DNA of 64,000 nucleotides from Streptomyces sp. CB01201 (GTDB lineage: Bacteria; Actinomycetota; Actinomycetes; Streptomycetales; Streptomycetaceae), in the NCBI RefSeq assembly GCF_002803085.1, contig NZ_NNBJ01000010.1, positions 215,293-279,292 of the forward strand. Direction: 5' to 3'. Position numbers and translations under genes: made by a program. The notes beneath the pieces were generated by a model. That model saw only the letters and a program-made list of their open reading frames with translations. It was not told the DNA's origin and did not search any database. How positions within the stretch are numbered: position 1 is the stretch's first letter; each line of letters starts with the position of its first letter. Shown piece by piece: positions 8,440 to 17,128 of this stretch.

Positions 8440-10527
8440 ATGTTCCCCGCCCCGGGTTCCGTCACGGACCACGCCGTGGTCCAGACTGTGCCCGTGGTGG
8501 GGAATCTTCCTGTGGAGAGCACGAGCTTCATCGGCCGGTCCGTCGAACTGACCGCCCTGGACGAGCTCCTCGAACGGCATCGGCTCGTCACGGTCACCGG
8601 GCCCGGAGGCGTCGGAAAGTCCCGGCTCGCGCTGCGCGCCGCCCGGCAGTTCCAGGACCGCTGCCCCGACGGCGTCTGGTGGGTGGAGCTGTCCCCGCTG
8701 CGGGACCGGAACCTACTCGCGGCCACCGTCGCCGACGCCTTCGACGTCACCGACCAGAGCCTGCGCACCGCCTGCGAGGCACTCTGCGCCTGGCTCTCCG
8801 ACAAGCGGCTGCTCCTGGTGCTCGACACGTGTGAACACCTGATCAGCGCCTGCGGCCATCTGATCGGCGAACTGCTCCAGACCTCGCCGGGCCTCACGGT
8901 CCTCGCCACGAGCCGGCAGCCCCTGGGGCGACCGCAGGAACACGTCTTCCCCCTGGAGCCGCTGCCCGTCGCCCACGAGGCGCTCACCCTGTTCAAGGAG
9001 CGCGCCACCGAGGCCGTGCCCCACCTCGACTTCGACGACCCCGGCCGGGCGGCGGCCGCCGCCGATGTCTGCCGGCGGCTCGACGGCATCCCGCTGGCCC
9101 TCGAACTCGCGGGCGCCCGGCTCAAGTTGTGGTCGGTGGAGCAGCTCGCCAGCCGGCTCGGCTCCCGCTTCGAGGTGCTCGCCGACACCCGCGTCGCGGC
9201 CCTGCCCCGGCACCAGACGATGCGCACCGCGATCGGCTGGAGCCACGAGCTGTGCGAACCCCTGGAGCGGCTGCTCTGGGCCCGCCTCTCGGTGTTCGCG
9301 GGCGACTTCGACCTGGCCGCCGCGCAGGACATCGGCGCGGGCGGCCCGCTGCCCGCCTGTGCGGTGGAACAGGTCCTGGCGGGCCTCGTCGACAAGTCGG
9401 TGGTACGCACCCGGCTCGCCCCCTCCGGGCGGCTCGGCCACCGCATGCTGGACACCATCCGCGAGTACGGGCTGCGCTGGCTCGACGAACTCGGGGAGGG
9501 CCCCGAGGTGGCCGACCGGCACGCCCAGCGCTTCCGCCGCATCGCCCACGAGGCCGACGCCGCCTGGCTCGGCCCGGGTCAACTCGACTGGTACACAAGG
9601 CTGGAGGCCGAGCACGCCGATCTGCGCACCGCCCTCGAACACCTCCTGGCCACCGACCCGCAGGCCGCTCTGGACATGGCGGGCTCGCTCTGGTTCGTCT
9701 GGTTCTGCTGCGGCCGGCTGCGCGAGGGCCGCGGCTACCTCCAGCGCGCCCTGGACGGCTGCCCGGGCCCCGGCCCCTACCGGGCCGCGGCCGTGTGGGC
9801 GCTCGGCATGTGCGCCTTCCTCCAGGGCGACTTCGTCATCGCGCACCGGCTCGGCGAGGAGTGCGCGCGGGCCGCCACCGACCCCGAGCAGCGGCTGCGC
9901 GCGGCCTATCTCTACGGCGGCAGCGTCCTCATGCCGGGCGATCCCCAAGGGGCGCTCGACATCCTCGACCCGGCGCTCGCCCAGGACACCGGCTTCACCC
10001 CGGGCCGCGCCCTGTGCGCGCTCGCCCGGATCTACGCCCTGAACAACCGGGGCCGCCACCACGAGGCGTCCGCCGAGGCGGTCCTGCTGCGCGACGCGTG
10101 CGCGGCGCTCGGCGAACGCTGGATGCGGGCGTACGCCGACTACATGCTGGCCGTCAGCGCGCTCGCGCTCGGCCGGCCGGCCGAGGCCGCCGCGCACGCG
10201 CGGGCCATGCTGAGCGGCAAGCGGCTGCTGCACGACAGCTTCGGCATCGCCATCGGCCTCGACCTGCTGGCCTGCGCGGTCGCCTTCCAGGGGGACGGCG
10301 AGGACGGCGCGCTGCTCCTCGGAGTCGGCCAGGAGTGCTGGCGCACGGTCGGCAAGGCCCAGATGGGCGCGCCCGAGCTGACCGCCGTGCGCGAGCGGTG
10401 CGAGCGCCGGGCGCGTGCGGCGCTCGGCGACGGCGCGTACGACTCGGCCTTCGGCCGGGGCGTGGCCGCCGGCCTGGACGAGGGGCTCGCGCTGGCCCTC
10501 AAGGGTGGTTTCGTGAACGGCAGTTGA
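8440..10527 (+). CDS. STAND-type ATPase with tetratricopeptide-like C-terminus
   Basis: The 695-residue protein begins almost directly with an NTPase domain: P-loop GPGGVGKS at about 53-61 and Walker B LLLVLDTCEH near 122-130. A winged-helix-like segment follows (ACEALCAW later EYGLRWLDELG), then alpha-helical repeats to the end. This resembles the central and C-terminal parts of AfsR/SARP or LuxR-type STAND regulators, but no DNA-binding domain is present at either end, so it may signal through protein contacts. It starts 36 bp after the pullulanase gene on the same strand. The start is not well fixed; the ribosome site before ATG 8440 is weak. Confidence 0.8.
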   Translation: MFPAPGSVTDHAVVQTVPVVGNLPVESTSFIGRSVELTALDELLERHRLVTVTGPGGVGKSRLALRAARQFQDRCPDGVWWVELSPLRDRNLLAATVADAFDVTDQSLRTACEALCAWLSDKRLLLVLDTCEHLISACGHLIGELLQTSPGLTVLATSRQPLGRPQEHVFPLEPLPVAHEALTLFKERATEAVPHLDFDDPGRAAAAADVCRRLDGIPLALELAGARLKLWSVEQLASRLGSRFEVLADTRVAALPRHQTMRTAIGWSHELCEPLERLLWARLSVFAGDFDLAAAQDIGAGGPLPACAVEQVLAGLVDKSVVRTRLAPSGRLGHRMLDTIREYGLRWLDELGEGPEVADRHAQRFRRIAHEADAAWLGPGQLDWYTRLEAEHADLRTALEHLLATDPQAALDMAGSLWFVWFCCGRLREGRGYLQRALDGCPGPGPYRAAAVWALGMCAFLQGDFVIAHRLGEECARAATDPEQRLRAAYLYGGSVLMPGDPQGALDILDPALAQDTGFTPGRALCALARIYALNNRGRHHEASAEAVLLRDACAALGERWMRAYADYMLAVSALALGRPAEAAAHARAMLSGKRLLHDSFGIAIGLDLLACAVAFQGDGEDGALLLGVGQECWRTVGKAQMGAPELTAVRERCERRARAALGDGAYDSAFGRGVAAGLDEGLALALKGGFVNGS

Positions 10528-10635
10528 CGAAACCGGGATGTACCCGTTTCGGACGGTCCGGCGGCGCTACGGTGGGCGACGGGTCAACAGCGGGGGGTCA
10601 CTTCCCTCTTGACGGGCTTCCCGAGCCGAAGGGCG

Positions 10636-12252
10636 GTGAGTTGGCGGATGTTCAGGTCCTGGGACACGACCGTCCTGGTGGTCGACGACGTGGATGCCAA
10701 CCGCTGTGCGATGGGCGCCGTCCTGAGCCGGGCCGGACACCGGGTCGTCCCGCTGGCCAGCGCCTCGGCCGCGCTCATCGAACTCGACGCCCGGCTGCGC
10801 GCGGGCGCCCTGCCCGACGCCGCCGTCGTCGACGTGGGCCTGCCCGACATGGACGGCTTCGAGCTGTGCCGCCGCCTCAAGGCCCACCCGGGCATCGCGC
10901 CCATGCCCGTCGTGCACTTCTCGGCCGCCGCCATCACCCCGCACGACCGCAGCCGGGGCCTGGACGCGGGCGCCGAGGCCTACCTCACCGTGCCGGTCGA
11001 GCCCGAGGAGATCCAGGCCGTCGTCCGGGCCGCGCTGCGCGGCGCCCGGCTGCGCCACGAGTACGCGGCCCGGGCCGGCCGGCTCAGCCGCCTCGCGGAG
11101 GCCACCGCCACCCTGTACGAGGCGCGCTGCCCGCAGGAACTCGCGGACTCGGCCGCGGCCGCGGCCATGCTGCTCACCTCCGGTCCCGTCACCGGCTTCG
11201 TGTTCGGCGCCGACGCCTTCCTCCACGCGGGCGGCGCGGCCCGCCCCGATCAGGCCGCCGAGACCCCGGCGCTCGCCGTGCTGCTGCGCCGCGCCATGGC
11301 CGGCCGCGGCGGGGTGCGCTCCGTCCTGGCCCCGGTCCCGCTGTGGCCGCCGCAGCTCTTCGGCCCGGAAGGGGCCCGCCTCGTGCTCGCCCGCAGCCAC
11401 GCCGACCAGCCGCCGGTGTGCCTGGCCGTCCCCGCCCGGCTGCCGTACGGGCAGGAGACCGAGGCGCTGCTCTCGCGGCTCGCCCAGTCCCTGGCCGTCG
11501 CCGCCGAGTCGCTGCGCACGCACGCGGAGGAGCGGCACATCGCGCTCACCCTGCAACACAGCTTCCTGCCGCAGCGCGCACCCCGGCTCCCCGGCGCCGA
11601 CATCGCCCTGCGCTATGTCCCGGCCTCCAGCCGCGCCGAGATCGGCGGCGACTTCTACACCGCGCTCAGCACCCCGGCCGGCCTCCTCGTCGGCGTCGGC
11701 GATGTGGTCGGGCACTCCCTGGACGCGGCCACCGTCATGGTCGAACTCCGCCACGCCTTACGGGCGTACGCGACCGACCAGCACGAACCGGCGGCCTTGG
11801 TCCGCCTCCTGGACCGGATGCTCCAGCTGTACCACCCCGAGGCCACCGCGACGCTCTGCCTGGCCCTGATCGACCCGGCGACCGGCGCGGCCCGCATCGC
11901 CAACGCCGGGCATCTGCCGCCGCTGCTCCTCCCGGGCGGCGGCGGGGCCTCGTACATCGAGACCCGGGGGCCGCTGCTCGGCCTCGGCCTGCGCCATCCG
12001 CCCTCGACGCGAATCCAACTGGGGCCTTCCGACGGCCTGTTGATGGTGACCGACGGGCTCATCGAGCGCCGTGGCACCGATCTGGAGGTGTCCCTGGAGC
12101 ACCTCAGGCGCGCGGCGGCCGAGGCCCCCTCCGCCACCGAGGCGCTCTGCGACGCGCTGCTCGAACGGTTCGGCGACGACCCGGAGGACGACGTGGCCCT
12201 GCTCGCCCTGCGCCTGGGCGCGGACGACCGGAGCGCCGCCGTGTCGATGTGA
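10636..12252 (+). CDS. Receiver-like domain fused to PP2C-type (SpoIIE/RsbU) phosphatase
   Basis: The N-terminal receiver-like domain has VLVVDDV near residue 14 and the phosphoacceptor segment VVDVGLPDMDG near 66. The conserved lysine expected before proline near residue 119 is replaced: the sequence reads YLTVPVEP instead of the usual KP. A GAF-like linker follows, then a PP2C phosphatase domain from about 310 with metal-binding aspartates in IGGDFYTA, GVGDVVGHS and DPEDDVALL. Such proteins dephosphorylate anti-sigma-factor antagonists in partner-switching cascades. The altered receiver suggests it senses something other than ordinary phosphorylation. The start is undecided between GTG 10636 and ATG 10648. 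It follows the STAND ATPase gene by about 110 bp. Confidence 0.88.
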   Translation: MSWRMFRSWDTTVLVVDDVDANRCAMGAVLSRAGHRVVPLASASAALIELDARLRAGALPDAAVVDVGLPDMDGFELCRRLKAHPGIAPMPVVHFSAAAITPHDRSRGLDAGAEAYLTVPVEPEEIQAVVRAALRGARLRHEYAARAGRLSRLAEATATLYEARCPQELADSAAAAAMLLTSGPVTGFVFGADAFLHAGGAARPDQAAETPALAVLLRRAMAGRGGVRSVLAPVPLWPPQLFGPEGARLVLARSHADQPPVCLAVPARLPYGQETEALLSRLAQSLAVAAESLRTHAEERHIALTLQHSFLPQRAPRLPGADIALRYVPASSRAEIGGDFYTALSTPAGLLVGVGDVVGHSLDAATVMVELRHALRAYATDQHEPAALVRLLDRMLQLYHPEATATLCLALIDPATGAARIANAGHLPPLLLPGGGGASYIETRGPLLGLGLRHPPSTRIQLGPSDGLLMVTDGLIERRGTDLEVSLEHLRRAAAEAPSATEALCDALLERFGDDPEDDVALLALRLGADDRSAAVSM

Positions 12253-12300
12253 CCGCGGGACGGCCGGGAGCCCCGGGCCGCCGGGTCGCCCGGGCCTTGC

Positions 12301-13014
12301 TCAGCCCACGCGCGGCGCGGGCACCAGGGGGAGCAGGGCGGCCAGGCGGTCCACCAGCTCGCCGAACGGACCGTCGGCCGGCTCGTCCGCGAGCATCCGC
12401 AGCATGATCGCCGCCATCTCCTCGTCGTGGGCCGCGCTCACCGCGGCGAGCGCGGCGAAGTCGTGCACCAGCTGCAACTCCAGCTCGCCGCGCGGAATCC
12501 GCCGCCCGTCCAGCCAGAGCAGGGCCGTCGACTCGGCGAGCGAGACCCACGACCGGACGACCAACTCCAGCCGCGCGGGCGGCTGTTGGACGTCTAGGTG
12601 GGAGAGGATCTGGAGGTAGGCGGCGTTGCGCACCTCGTCGATCATGGCGTTGGCGGTGGACGAGCCGGCCGCCGGGCCGCCCCGCATCAGCGCCGAGAAG
12701 CCGGGCCCGTGCTCGTCGACGAAGTCGAAGAAGCGGCCCATGACCCGCAGCAGCCGGGCCCCCAACGGGCCCTCGTGCGGCTCCAGGAAACGCCCCGCCA
12801 ACTCGTCCGCGGCCCGGCGCAGCGCGGCCTCGTACAGGCTCTGCTTGCCGGGGAAGTAGTGGTACACCAGCGGCCGTGAGATCCCCGCGGCCGCCGCTAT
12901 CTCGTCGATGGACACATCGTCGGGCGAACGGTGGCTGAACAGTTCGAGGGCGACCCCGATCAGCTGCTGCCTGCGCTCGTCGACGCCCATCCGTCGCCGT
13001 ACCCCGGTCGTCAT
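12301..13014 (-). CDS. TetR-family regulator
   Basis: This 237-residue protein has a TetR DNA-binding domain in the first 60 residues, with VSIDEIAAAAGISRPLVYHYF matching helix 2, the turn and recognition helix, then an all-helical ligand domain. It is the last gene of a minus-strand run with the ferredoxin-reductase-like and ferritin-like hydrolase genes, 35 bp after the reductase. A perfect palindrome lies 14 bp upstream of its start. It probably represses its own gene and perhaps the operon; the ligand is unknown. Confidence 0.9.
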   Translation of the reverse strand: MTTGVRRRMGVDERRQQLIGVALELFSHRSPDDVSIDEIAAAAGISRPLVYHYFPGKQSLYEAALRRAADELAGRFLEPHEGPLGARLLRVMGRFFDFVDEHGPGFSALMRGGPAAGSSTANAMIDEVRNAAYLQILSHLDVQQPPARLELVVRSWVSLAESTALLWLDGRRIPRGELELQLVHDFAALAAVSAAHDEEMAAIMLRMLADEPADGPFGELVDRLAALLPLVPAPRVG

Positions 13015-13027
13015 GCGAACAGACTAC

Positions 13028-13053
13028 CTAGGGGGTGGACGATCACCCCCTAG
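13028..13053. promoter_or_regulatory. Perfect palindrome overlapping the reductase stop codon, before tetR
   Basis: The arms CTAGGGGGTG and CACCCCCTAG are separated by six bases (GACGAT). The site is 14 bp upstream of the TetR ATG, and its right arm contains the stop codon of the upstream reductase gene. Size and symmetry suit a TetR dimer operator. It lacks a T run, so a terminator is less likely. Confidence 0.6.
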
Positions 13054-14132
13054 AGGTCGAGCACCAGCCTCTTTCCGAGACACCTCGATACACAGATCAG
13101 CATCGAGCCGTCGCGTTCCGCGTCCGTGAGGAGTTCGTCACGGTGGTCTATCTCCCCTTCCAGGACGCGCTGTTGGCACGTTCCGCAGAAGCCCTGCTCG
13201 CAGGAGTAGGAGACGCCGGGCACCTCCGCGCGCAGCACCGAGAGCAGCGAACGGTCCGCCGGAACGGCCAGCGTCCGCCCCGAGCGGCGCAGCTCGACCT
13301 CGAACCCGGAGCCCGCCGTGGCCGCGCCGGGCGCGAAGCGCTCCAGGTGCGGGGTGCGGCCGGGGCCGAGCGCGGCGCCGACCGCGTCCATCAGCGGCTC
13401 GGGCCCGCAGCAGTACACGGCCGCGTCCGTGGGCGATGCGGCGAGGAACGCCCCGAGGTCCGCCATCCCCGACTCGTCCTCCGCGACGACGGTGACCTTC
13501 CCGCCGGGCCCTCCGGCCCCGCCGAGCCGCTCGATCTCGTCGAGGAACGGCATGGTGGCCCGTGAACGCCCGCCGTACAGCAGCCGCCAGGAGGCGCCCG
13601 AGGCCTCAACTGCCCGGAGCATGGGCAGAATGGGTGTGATCCCGATGCCGCCCGCGATGAACGCGTACGACGCGCTCGGCACCAGCGGGAAGCGGTTGCG
13701 CGGTCCGCGCACCGAAAGCTCCACCGCCTCCCGGAGCTGCTCGTGCACCTCGCGCGAACCGCCCCGGCCGGCCCCGATGAGCCGGGTGGCGACCGTGTAC
13801 GCGGTGCGGTCGGCCGGGTCGCCGCAGAGCGAGTACTGCCGTACGAGGCCGGAGGGCAGCACCAGATCGAGATGCGCGCCCGGCTCCCACGCGGGCAACT
13901 CGGCCCCGTCGGGGGCTTCGAGGCGCAGGCGCACGACGCCTTCGGCCGGCTCGGCGCGCTCGGTGACGGTCAGCCTCCGCAGCACGGTGGAACGCCGGGC
14001 GCCGTGCCCCGAGACGGGTTCCTCCAGGGCGGGCAGCGGCCACAGCGGGGAGGCCCCGATGCGCCGGCGCAGCGCCCGCCGGGCGAGCAGCGCGGCGCCG
14101 GCGGCCAGGGCGACGGTGGTGGCACGGCGCAT
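13050..14132 (-). CDS. Ferredoxin-NADP reductase-type oxidoreductase with C-terminal [2Fe-2S] domain
   Basis: This 360-residue protein resembles the reductase component of class IA oxygenases. The N-terminus carries a hydrophobic stretch (TTVALAAGAALLARRAL). A flavin-binding barrel follows with RQYSLCGDP, an NAD(P)H-binding domain with FIAGGIGITPILPML and YCCGPEPLMDAV, and a plant-type ferredoxin domain with the cluster ligands CEQGFCGTC and a distal ICVSRC. It should move electrons from NAD(P)H through flavin to the iron-sulfur cluster and on to an acceptor. The preceding ferritin-like gene ends 1 bp before its ATG, so translation is probably coupled and that protein is the obvious electron acceptor. 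Confidence 0.92.
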   Translation of the reverse strand: MRRATTVALAAGAALLARRALRRRIGASPLWPLPALEEPVSGHGARRSTVLRRLTVTERAEPAEGVVRLRLEAPDGAELPAWEPGAHLDLVLPSGLVRQYSLCGDPADRTAYTVATRLIGAGRGGSREVHEQLREAVELSVRGPRNRFPLVPSASYAFIAGGIGITPILPMLRAVEASGASWRLLYGGRSRATMPFLDEIERLGGAGGPGGKVTVVAEDESGMADLGAFLAASPTDAAVYCCGPEPLMDAVGAALGPGRTPHLERFAPGAATAGSGFEVELRRSGRTLAVPADRSLLSVLRAEVPGVSYSCEQGFCGTCQQRVLEGEIDHRDELLTDAERDGSMLICVSRCLGKRLVLDL

Positions 14133-14133
14133 C

Positions 14134-15021
14134 TCAGTGGCCTCCGTTGGCGCCGGGCGAGGAGGCGAGATAGGCCACGGCCTGGGCCGTGCTGCCCTCC
14201 TGCGAGGGGTGGTAGGTACGGCTCAGATAGCGCGGGATCGACTTGAGCATGGACGGCGTCGAGGGCAGCATCCCCGTGCGGCCCGCGCGGTAGAACGCGC
14301 CGAGGCTCGCCCGGCCGACCTCCGGGGACGGGTCGTTGTCCATGAAGAAGCGGGCCCCGCGCTGCCACAGGAAGGCGAGCGCGGTGAACGCGGTCGCCCA
14401 GGTGCGCACCCGCCGGCGGTAGCCGCCGTCGACGTGCATGAACAGCTCGAAGGCCACCGAGCGGTGCTCCACCTCCTCGGCGCCGTGCCAGCGCAGCAGG
14501 TCCAGCATGGTCGGGTCGGCCCCGCGCCGGTCCAGGGTCTCGGCGTTGAGGATCCAGTTGCCGAGGAAGGCGGTGTAGTGCTCGATCGCCGCGATGGTGG
14601 CGACCCGTTCCATCAGCCACCAGCGGCTCGCCCGGCCCGGCGGCAGCGTACGGTCCCCGAGCAGCTTCTCGAACAGCCAGTCCACCTGCGCGGTGTACGG
14701 CGTGGGGTCGAGGCCGAGCTTCTTCAGATGGGGGAGTACGTCGTCGTGCGCGGCGGAGTGCATCGCCTCCTGGCCGATGAAGCCGATGACGTCCTCGCGC
14801 AGCCGGTCGTCCGTGATGTACGGCAGGACCTGCTTGTACACGTGCACGAACCAGCGCTCACCGGCCGGCAGCAGCAGATGCAGCACATTGATGGTGTGGC
14901 CGGTGAACGGGTCGCCGGGTATCCAGTGCAGCGGGGTGTTCTCCCACGCGAACGAGACGTTCCGGGCCTTGAGCTCGATGCGCTCCTCCGCGATCGGAGC
15001 GGGCTGCGGCGTATTAGACAT
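14134..15021 (-). CDS. Ferritin-like 'metal-dependent hydrolase' (PF10118 type)
   Basis: The 295-residue product matches, by recollection, the family annotated as predicted metal-dependent hydrolase. It carries regularly spaced carboxylate/histidine motifs suited to a di-iron site: FIGQEAMHSAAHDD, AAIEHYTAF and HGAEEVEHRSVAFE. Together with the adjacent flavin/[2Fe-2S] reductase this looks more like an oxygenase or desaturase than a hydrolase. The ATG at 15021 is the first gene of the minus-strand operon. An inverted repeat (CGTCA-N6-TGACG, 15024-15039) directly upstream may be a regulator site. The substrate is unknown. Confidence 0.8.
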   Translation of the reverse strand: MSNTPQPAPIAEERIELKARNVSFAWENTPLHWIPGDPFTGHTINVLHLLLPAGERWFVHVYKQVLPYITDDRLREDVIGFIGQEAMHSAAHDDVLPHLKKLGLDPTPYTAQVDWLFEKLLGDRTLPPGRASRWWLMERVATIAAIEHYTAFLGNWILNAETLDRRGADPTMLDLLRWHGAEEVEHRSVAFELFMHVDGGYRRRVRTWATAFTALAFLWQRGARFFMDNDPSPEVGRASLGAFYRAGRTGMLPSTPSMLKSIPRYLSRTYHPSQEGSTAQAVAYLASSPGANGGH

Positions 15022-15023
15022 GG

Positions 15024-15039
15024 CGTCAATGTACTGACG
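15024..15039. promoter_or_regulatory. Inverted repeat before the hydrolase/reductase operon
   Basis: CGTCA-N6-TGACG lies directly before the ATG of the first operon gene and overlaps GTACTGACGGGTAC, which is itself nearly symmetric. It differs from the palindrome before tetR, so either two regulators act here or one of the sites is fortuitous. Confidence 0.35.
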
Positions 15040-15107
15040 GGTACGCCGCAGCGACAGGGGTCCGCACCGGATTGTTCGGGGACGGCATCCTGGCCGGGGG
15101 CCGGGCG

Positions 15108-17051
15108 TCAGCGCAGGGTGCTGATCGGACTCCCGTCCGCGAGCCGCCCGTTGAGCTCGGCGCGCGCCCCCTCCTTGGCCCGCACGGCCAGCAGGTTGCC
15201 CTTCTCGGTGCCGGACATCCCGCCGGACAGGGTCACCGAGGACACCTGCGGGCTGCCCGCCGCGAGCACGAACCAGTTCCCCCCGCGCGACTTCCACAGC
15301 ACCCCGGCGAGCACCCGCGCCTCACGCGCCCCGCAGGACGCGGAGTTCTCGGCACGGGCCGCGATCGCCCCCGGCGCGAGCCGCTCGGAGGGCGCCTGGA
15401 ACTGGGCGAACACCCGGCTGCCCGCGCCCCGCCAGGTCTCGGCCCGGGTGCAGATCCAGTCGGCCGTGCCGTTGTTCTCGGGCAGCGCCTGCTGCGCGAA
15501 CTGCCAGTCGTTGACCGAGCGCACCCCGTGCGAGCGGACGGTCGGCAGCAGACACGCGGTGCGCGCCCAGCCCTCGCGCGCGGCACGGTCCCCGACATCG
15601 CGGGGATCCGACGGCGGACCCCAGGTGAGCCGGGCCGGGGCCAGCTCACCGAGGTCGGTGACGAGCCGGACTCCGCTGTCGTCGTGGAATTCGAGCGCGT
15701 CCCAGGACGTGCACTGACGGGCCGAGGTGGGCGACACGACCGGGTCGGTCACCCCGTAGGTGTCCCGGTGCAGCGGCCGCGCCGCCGCGGCCGGCGTCAG
15801 CAGATCGCGCACGGAGGCCTCGCGCACCCAGGGCGCTGTCAGATAGCGCACGTTGCCGTCGGTGCGGCCCACCACGAGGGCGCCCGCGGACGCGATGTCG
15901 GCGGCGTCCACCCGCGCGAAGTCGAGCGCGGCACCGGCCGTGCCCTCGTGCGGCTCGGCATAGCGGGCGACCCGCAGACCGTCGTAGAGCAGCACCACCC
16001 TGGCCCGGTCCACATCGCCCGCGAACAGGAGTTGCGGCGCGCCCATCGGCGGACCCGACGGCGTGCCGGGCGTCGCCGAGACCTGCACCGAGGGACCCGG
16101 ACGTGCCCACACGGCGAGCGCGCGGCGCAGCAGGCCCGAGTCCCCGAGCAGATTGCCCCGGGCCGGCCAGACCGAGAAGTCGCTGCGCGTCGCGGTCGTC
16201 CACGCCGTGGGCTCGACCCGCAGCAGATGGCCGGGGTCGAGCGCGGCCTGGGCCGCCGGGTTCTGTGCGTAGGAGGGCGCGGCCGCGCCGTCGGGCCCCC
16301 AGCCGCCGCCCGGCAGCCCGATCAGCGCCCCGCACACCACGAGGGCGGCGACGGCGGCGAGCGCGGCCCGGCCGTGCTGGCGCCGCCGCATCAGATCGGT
16401 GGGCCGGGCCTGGAGTGAGCAGGGGTCGAACTCGGCGGACTCAAGCAGCTCCGCGCGGGACTCCGGGCCGCCCGCCGCCACGAGCGCCTGGCGCGCCTCG
16501 GTGACCCCCGCCGCGGTCAGCTCCGCGCACACCGCGTCGTCGCCGAGCCGCTCAAGACCGCGCAGCACGTAGGCCGCCCGCGCGGGTCCGGACAGCGCGG
16601 AAAGGCGCTGGTCCAGGGCGAGTTCATCGGCGCCGCCCGAGCGCGGGAACAGGCGCAGGCCCCAGACCTGGGGCAGCAGCGGCGGAAGCTGGGCGCGCTT
16701 GGGCCACGCCCGGCGGCGCAGCGGGAGCCCCGCTTCGAGCGCCTGGCGCACCACCCGGCGCCGCACGTACACATACCCCGGGTCGACGCCGGATCCGGGC
16801 CGCCGGGCCCCGGGGATCAGGCCCTCGTCGGCGTTGTCGCCGGGGCCGCCGCGGCCGCGCGGCAGCGAGCGCTGCACGATCGCGTGCGCGGTGAGCACCC
16901 GGCGGTTGCGCCCGAGGGAGGGCGGCAGCACGAGGTAGGCGAGCCGCACCAGTCGCGGATAGTGCTCGACCAGCGCGGCTTCGGCCTGCTCGATGCCGAC
17001 GGTGGGGGCGGGTGGGTTGAGGATGTCCTGCTCTGGGGCCACGTTCAGCAA
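15108..17051 (-). CDS. Membrane protein with sigma-factor-like cytoplasmic N-terminus
   Basis: The 647-residue product has three parts. Residues 20-185 resemble an ECF sigma factor: VEHYPRLVRLAYLVL near 28-42 and LSALSGPARAAYVLRGLERLGDDAVCAE-like region-4 sequence near 150-178. A single transmembrane helix lies at about 229-246. The remaining 400 residues should be outside the cell and include several cysteines. I do not recognise the outer domain. The layout suggests a signalling protein, but degenerate sigma motifs may only be structural. The start is poorly defined; TTG 17051 has no clear ribosome site and GTG 17042 is an alternative. Confidence 0.7.
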   Translation of the reverse strand: MLNVAPEQDILNPPAPTVGIEQAEAALVEHYPRLVRLAYLVLPPSLGRNRRVLTAHAIVQRSLPRGRGGPGDNADEGLIPGARRPGSGVDPGYVYVRRRVVRQALEAGLPLRRRAWPKRAQLPPLLPQVWGLRLFPRSGGADELALDQRLSALSGPARAAYVLRGLERLGDDAVCAELTAAGVTEARQALVAAGGPESRAELLESAEFDPCSLQARPTDLMRRRQHGRAALAAVAALVVCGALIGLPGGGWGPDGAAAPSYAQNPAAQAALDPGHLLRVEPTAWTTATRSDFSVWPARGNLLGDSGLLRRALAVWARPGPSVQVSATPGTPSGPPMGAPQLLFAGDVDRARVVLLYDGLRVARYAEPHEGTAGAALDFARVDAADIASAGALVVGRTDGNVRYLTAPWVREASVRDLLTPAAAARPLHRDTYGVTDPVVSPTSARQCTSWDALEFHDDSGVRLVTDLGELAPARLTWGPPSDPRDVGDRAAREGWARTACLLPTVRSHGVRSVNDWQFAQQALPENNGTADWICTRAETWRGAGSRVFAQFQAPSERLAPGAIAARAENSASCGAREARVLAGVLWKSRGGNWFVLAAGSPQVSSVTLSGGMSGTEKGNLLAVRAKEGARAELNGRLADGSPISTLR

Positions 17052-17128
17052 AACGAGCGAATGTGGAGATGGTCACCCCGCACCCAACCGCCCGGTCCCT
17101 CAGGCGAGTTGACGGCGCCGCGCGCCGC

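Noticed and set aside
5116..8580. A very long open frame on the minus strand opposite the pullulanase gene
   Set aside because: Its product is Gly/Arg/Val-rich without domains, and it mirrors a strong coding frame; long antisense frames are normal in high-G+C DNA.
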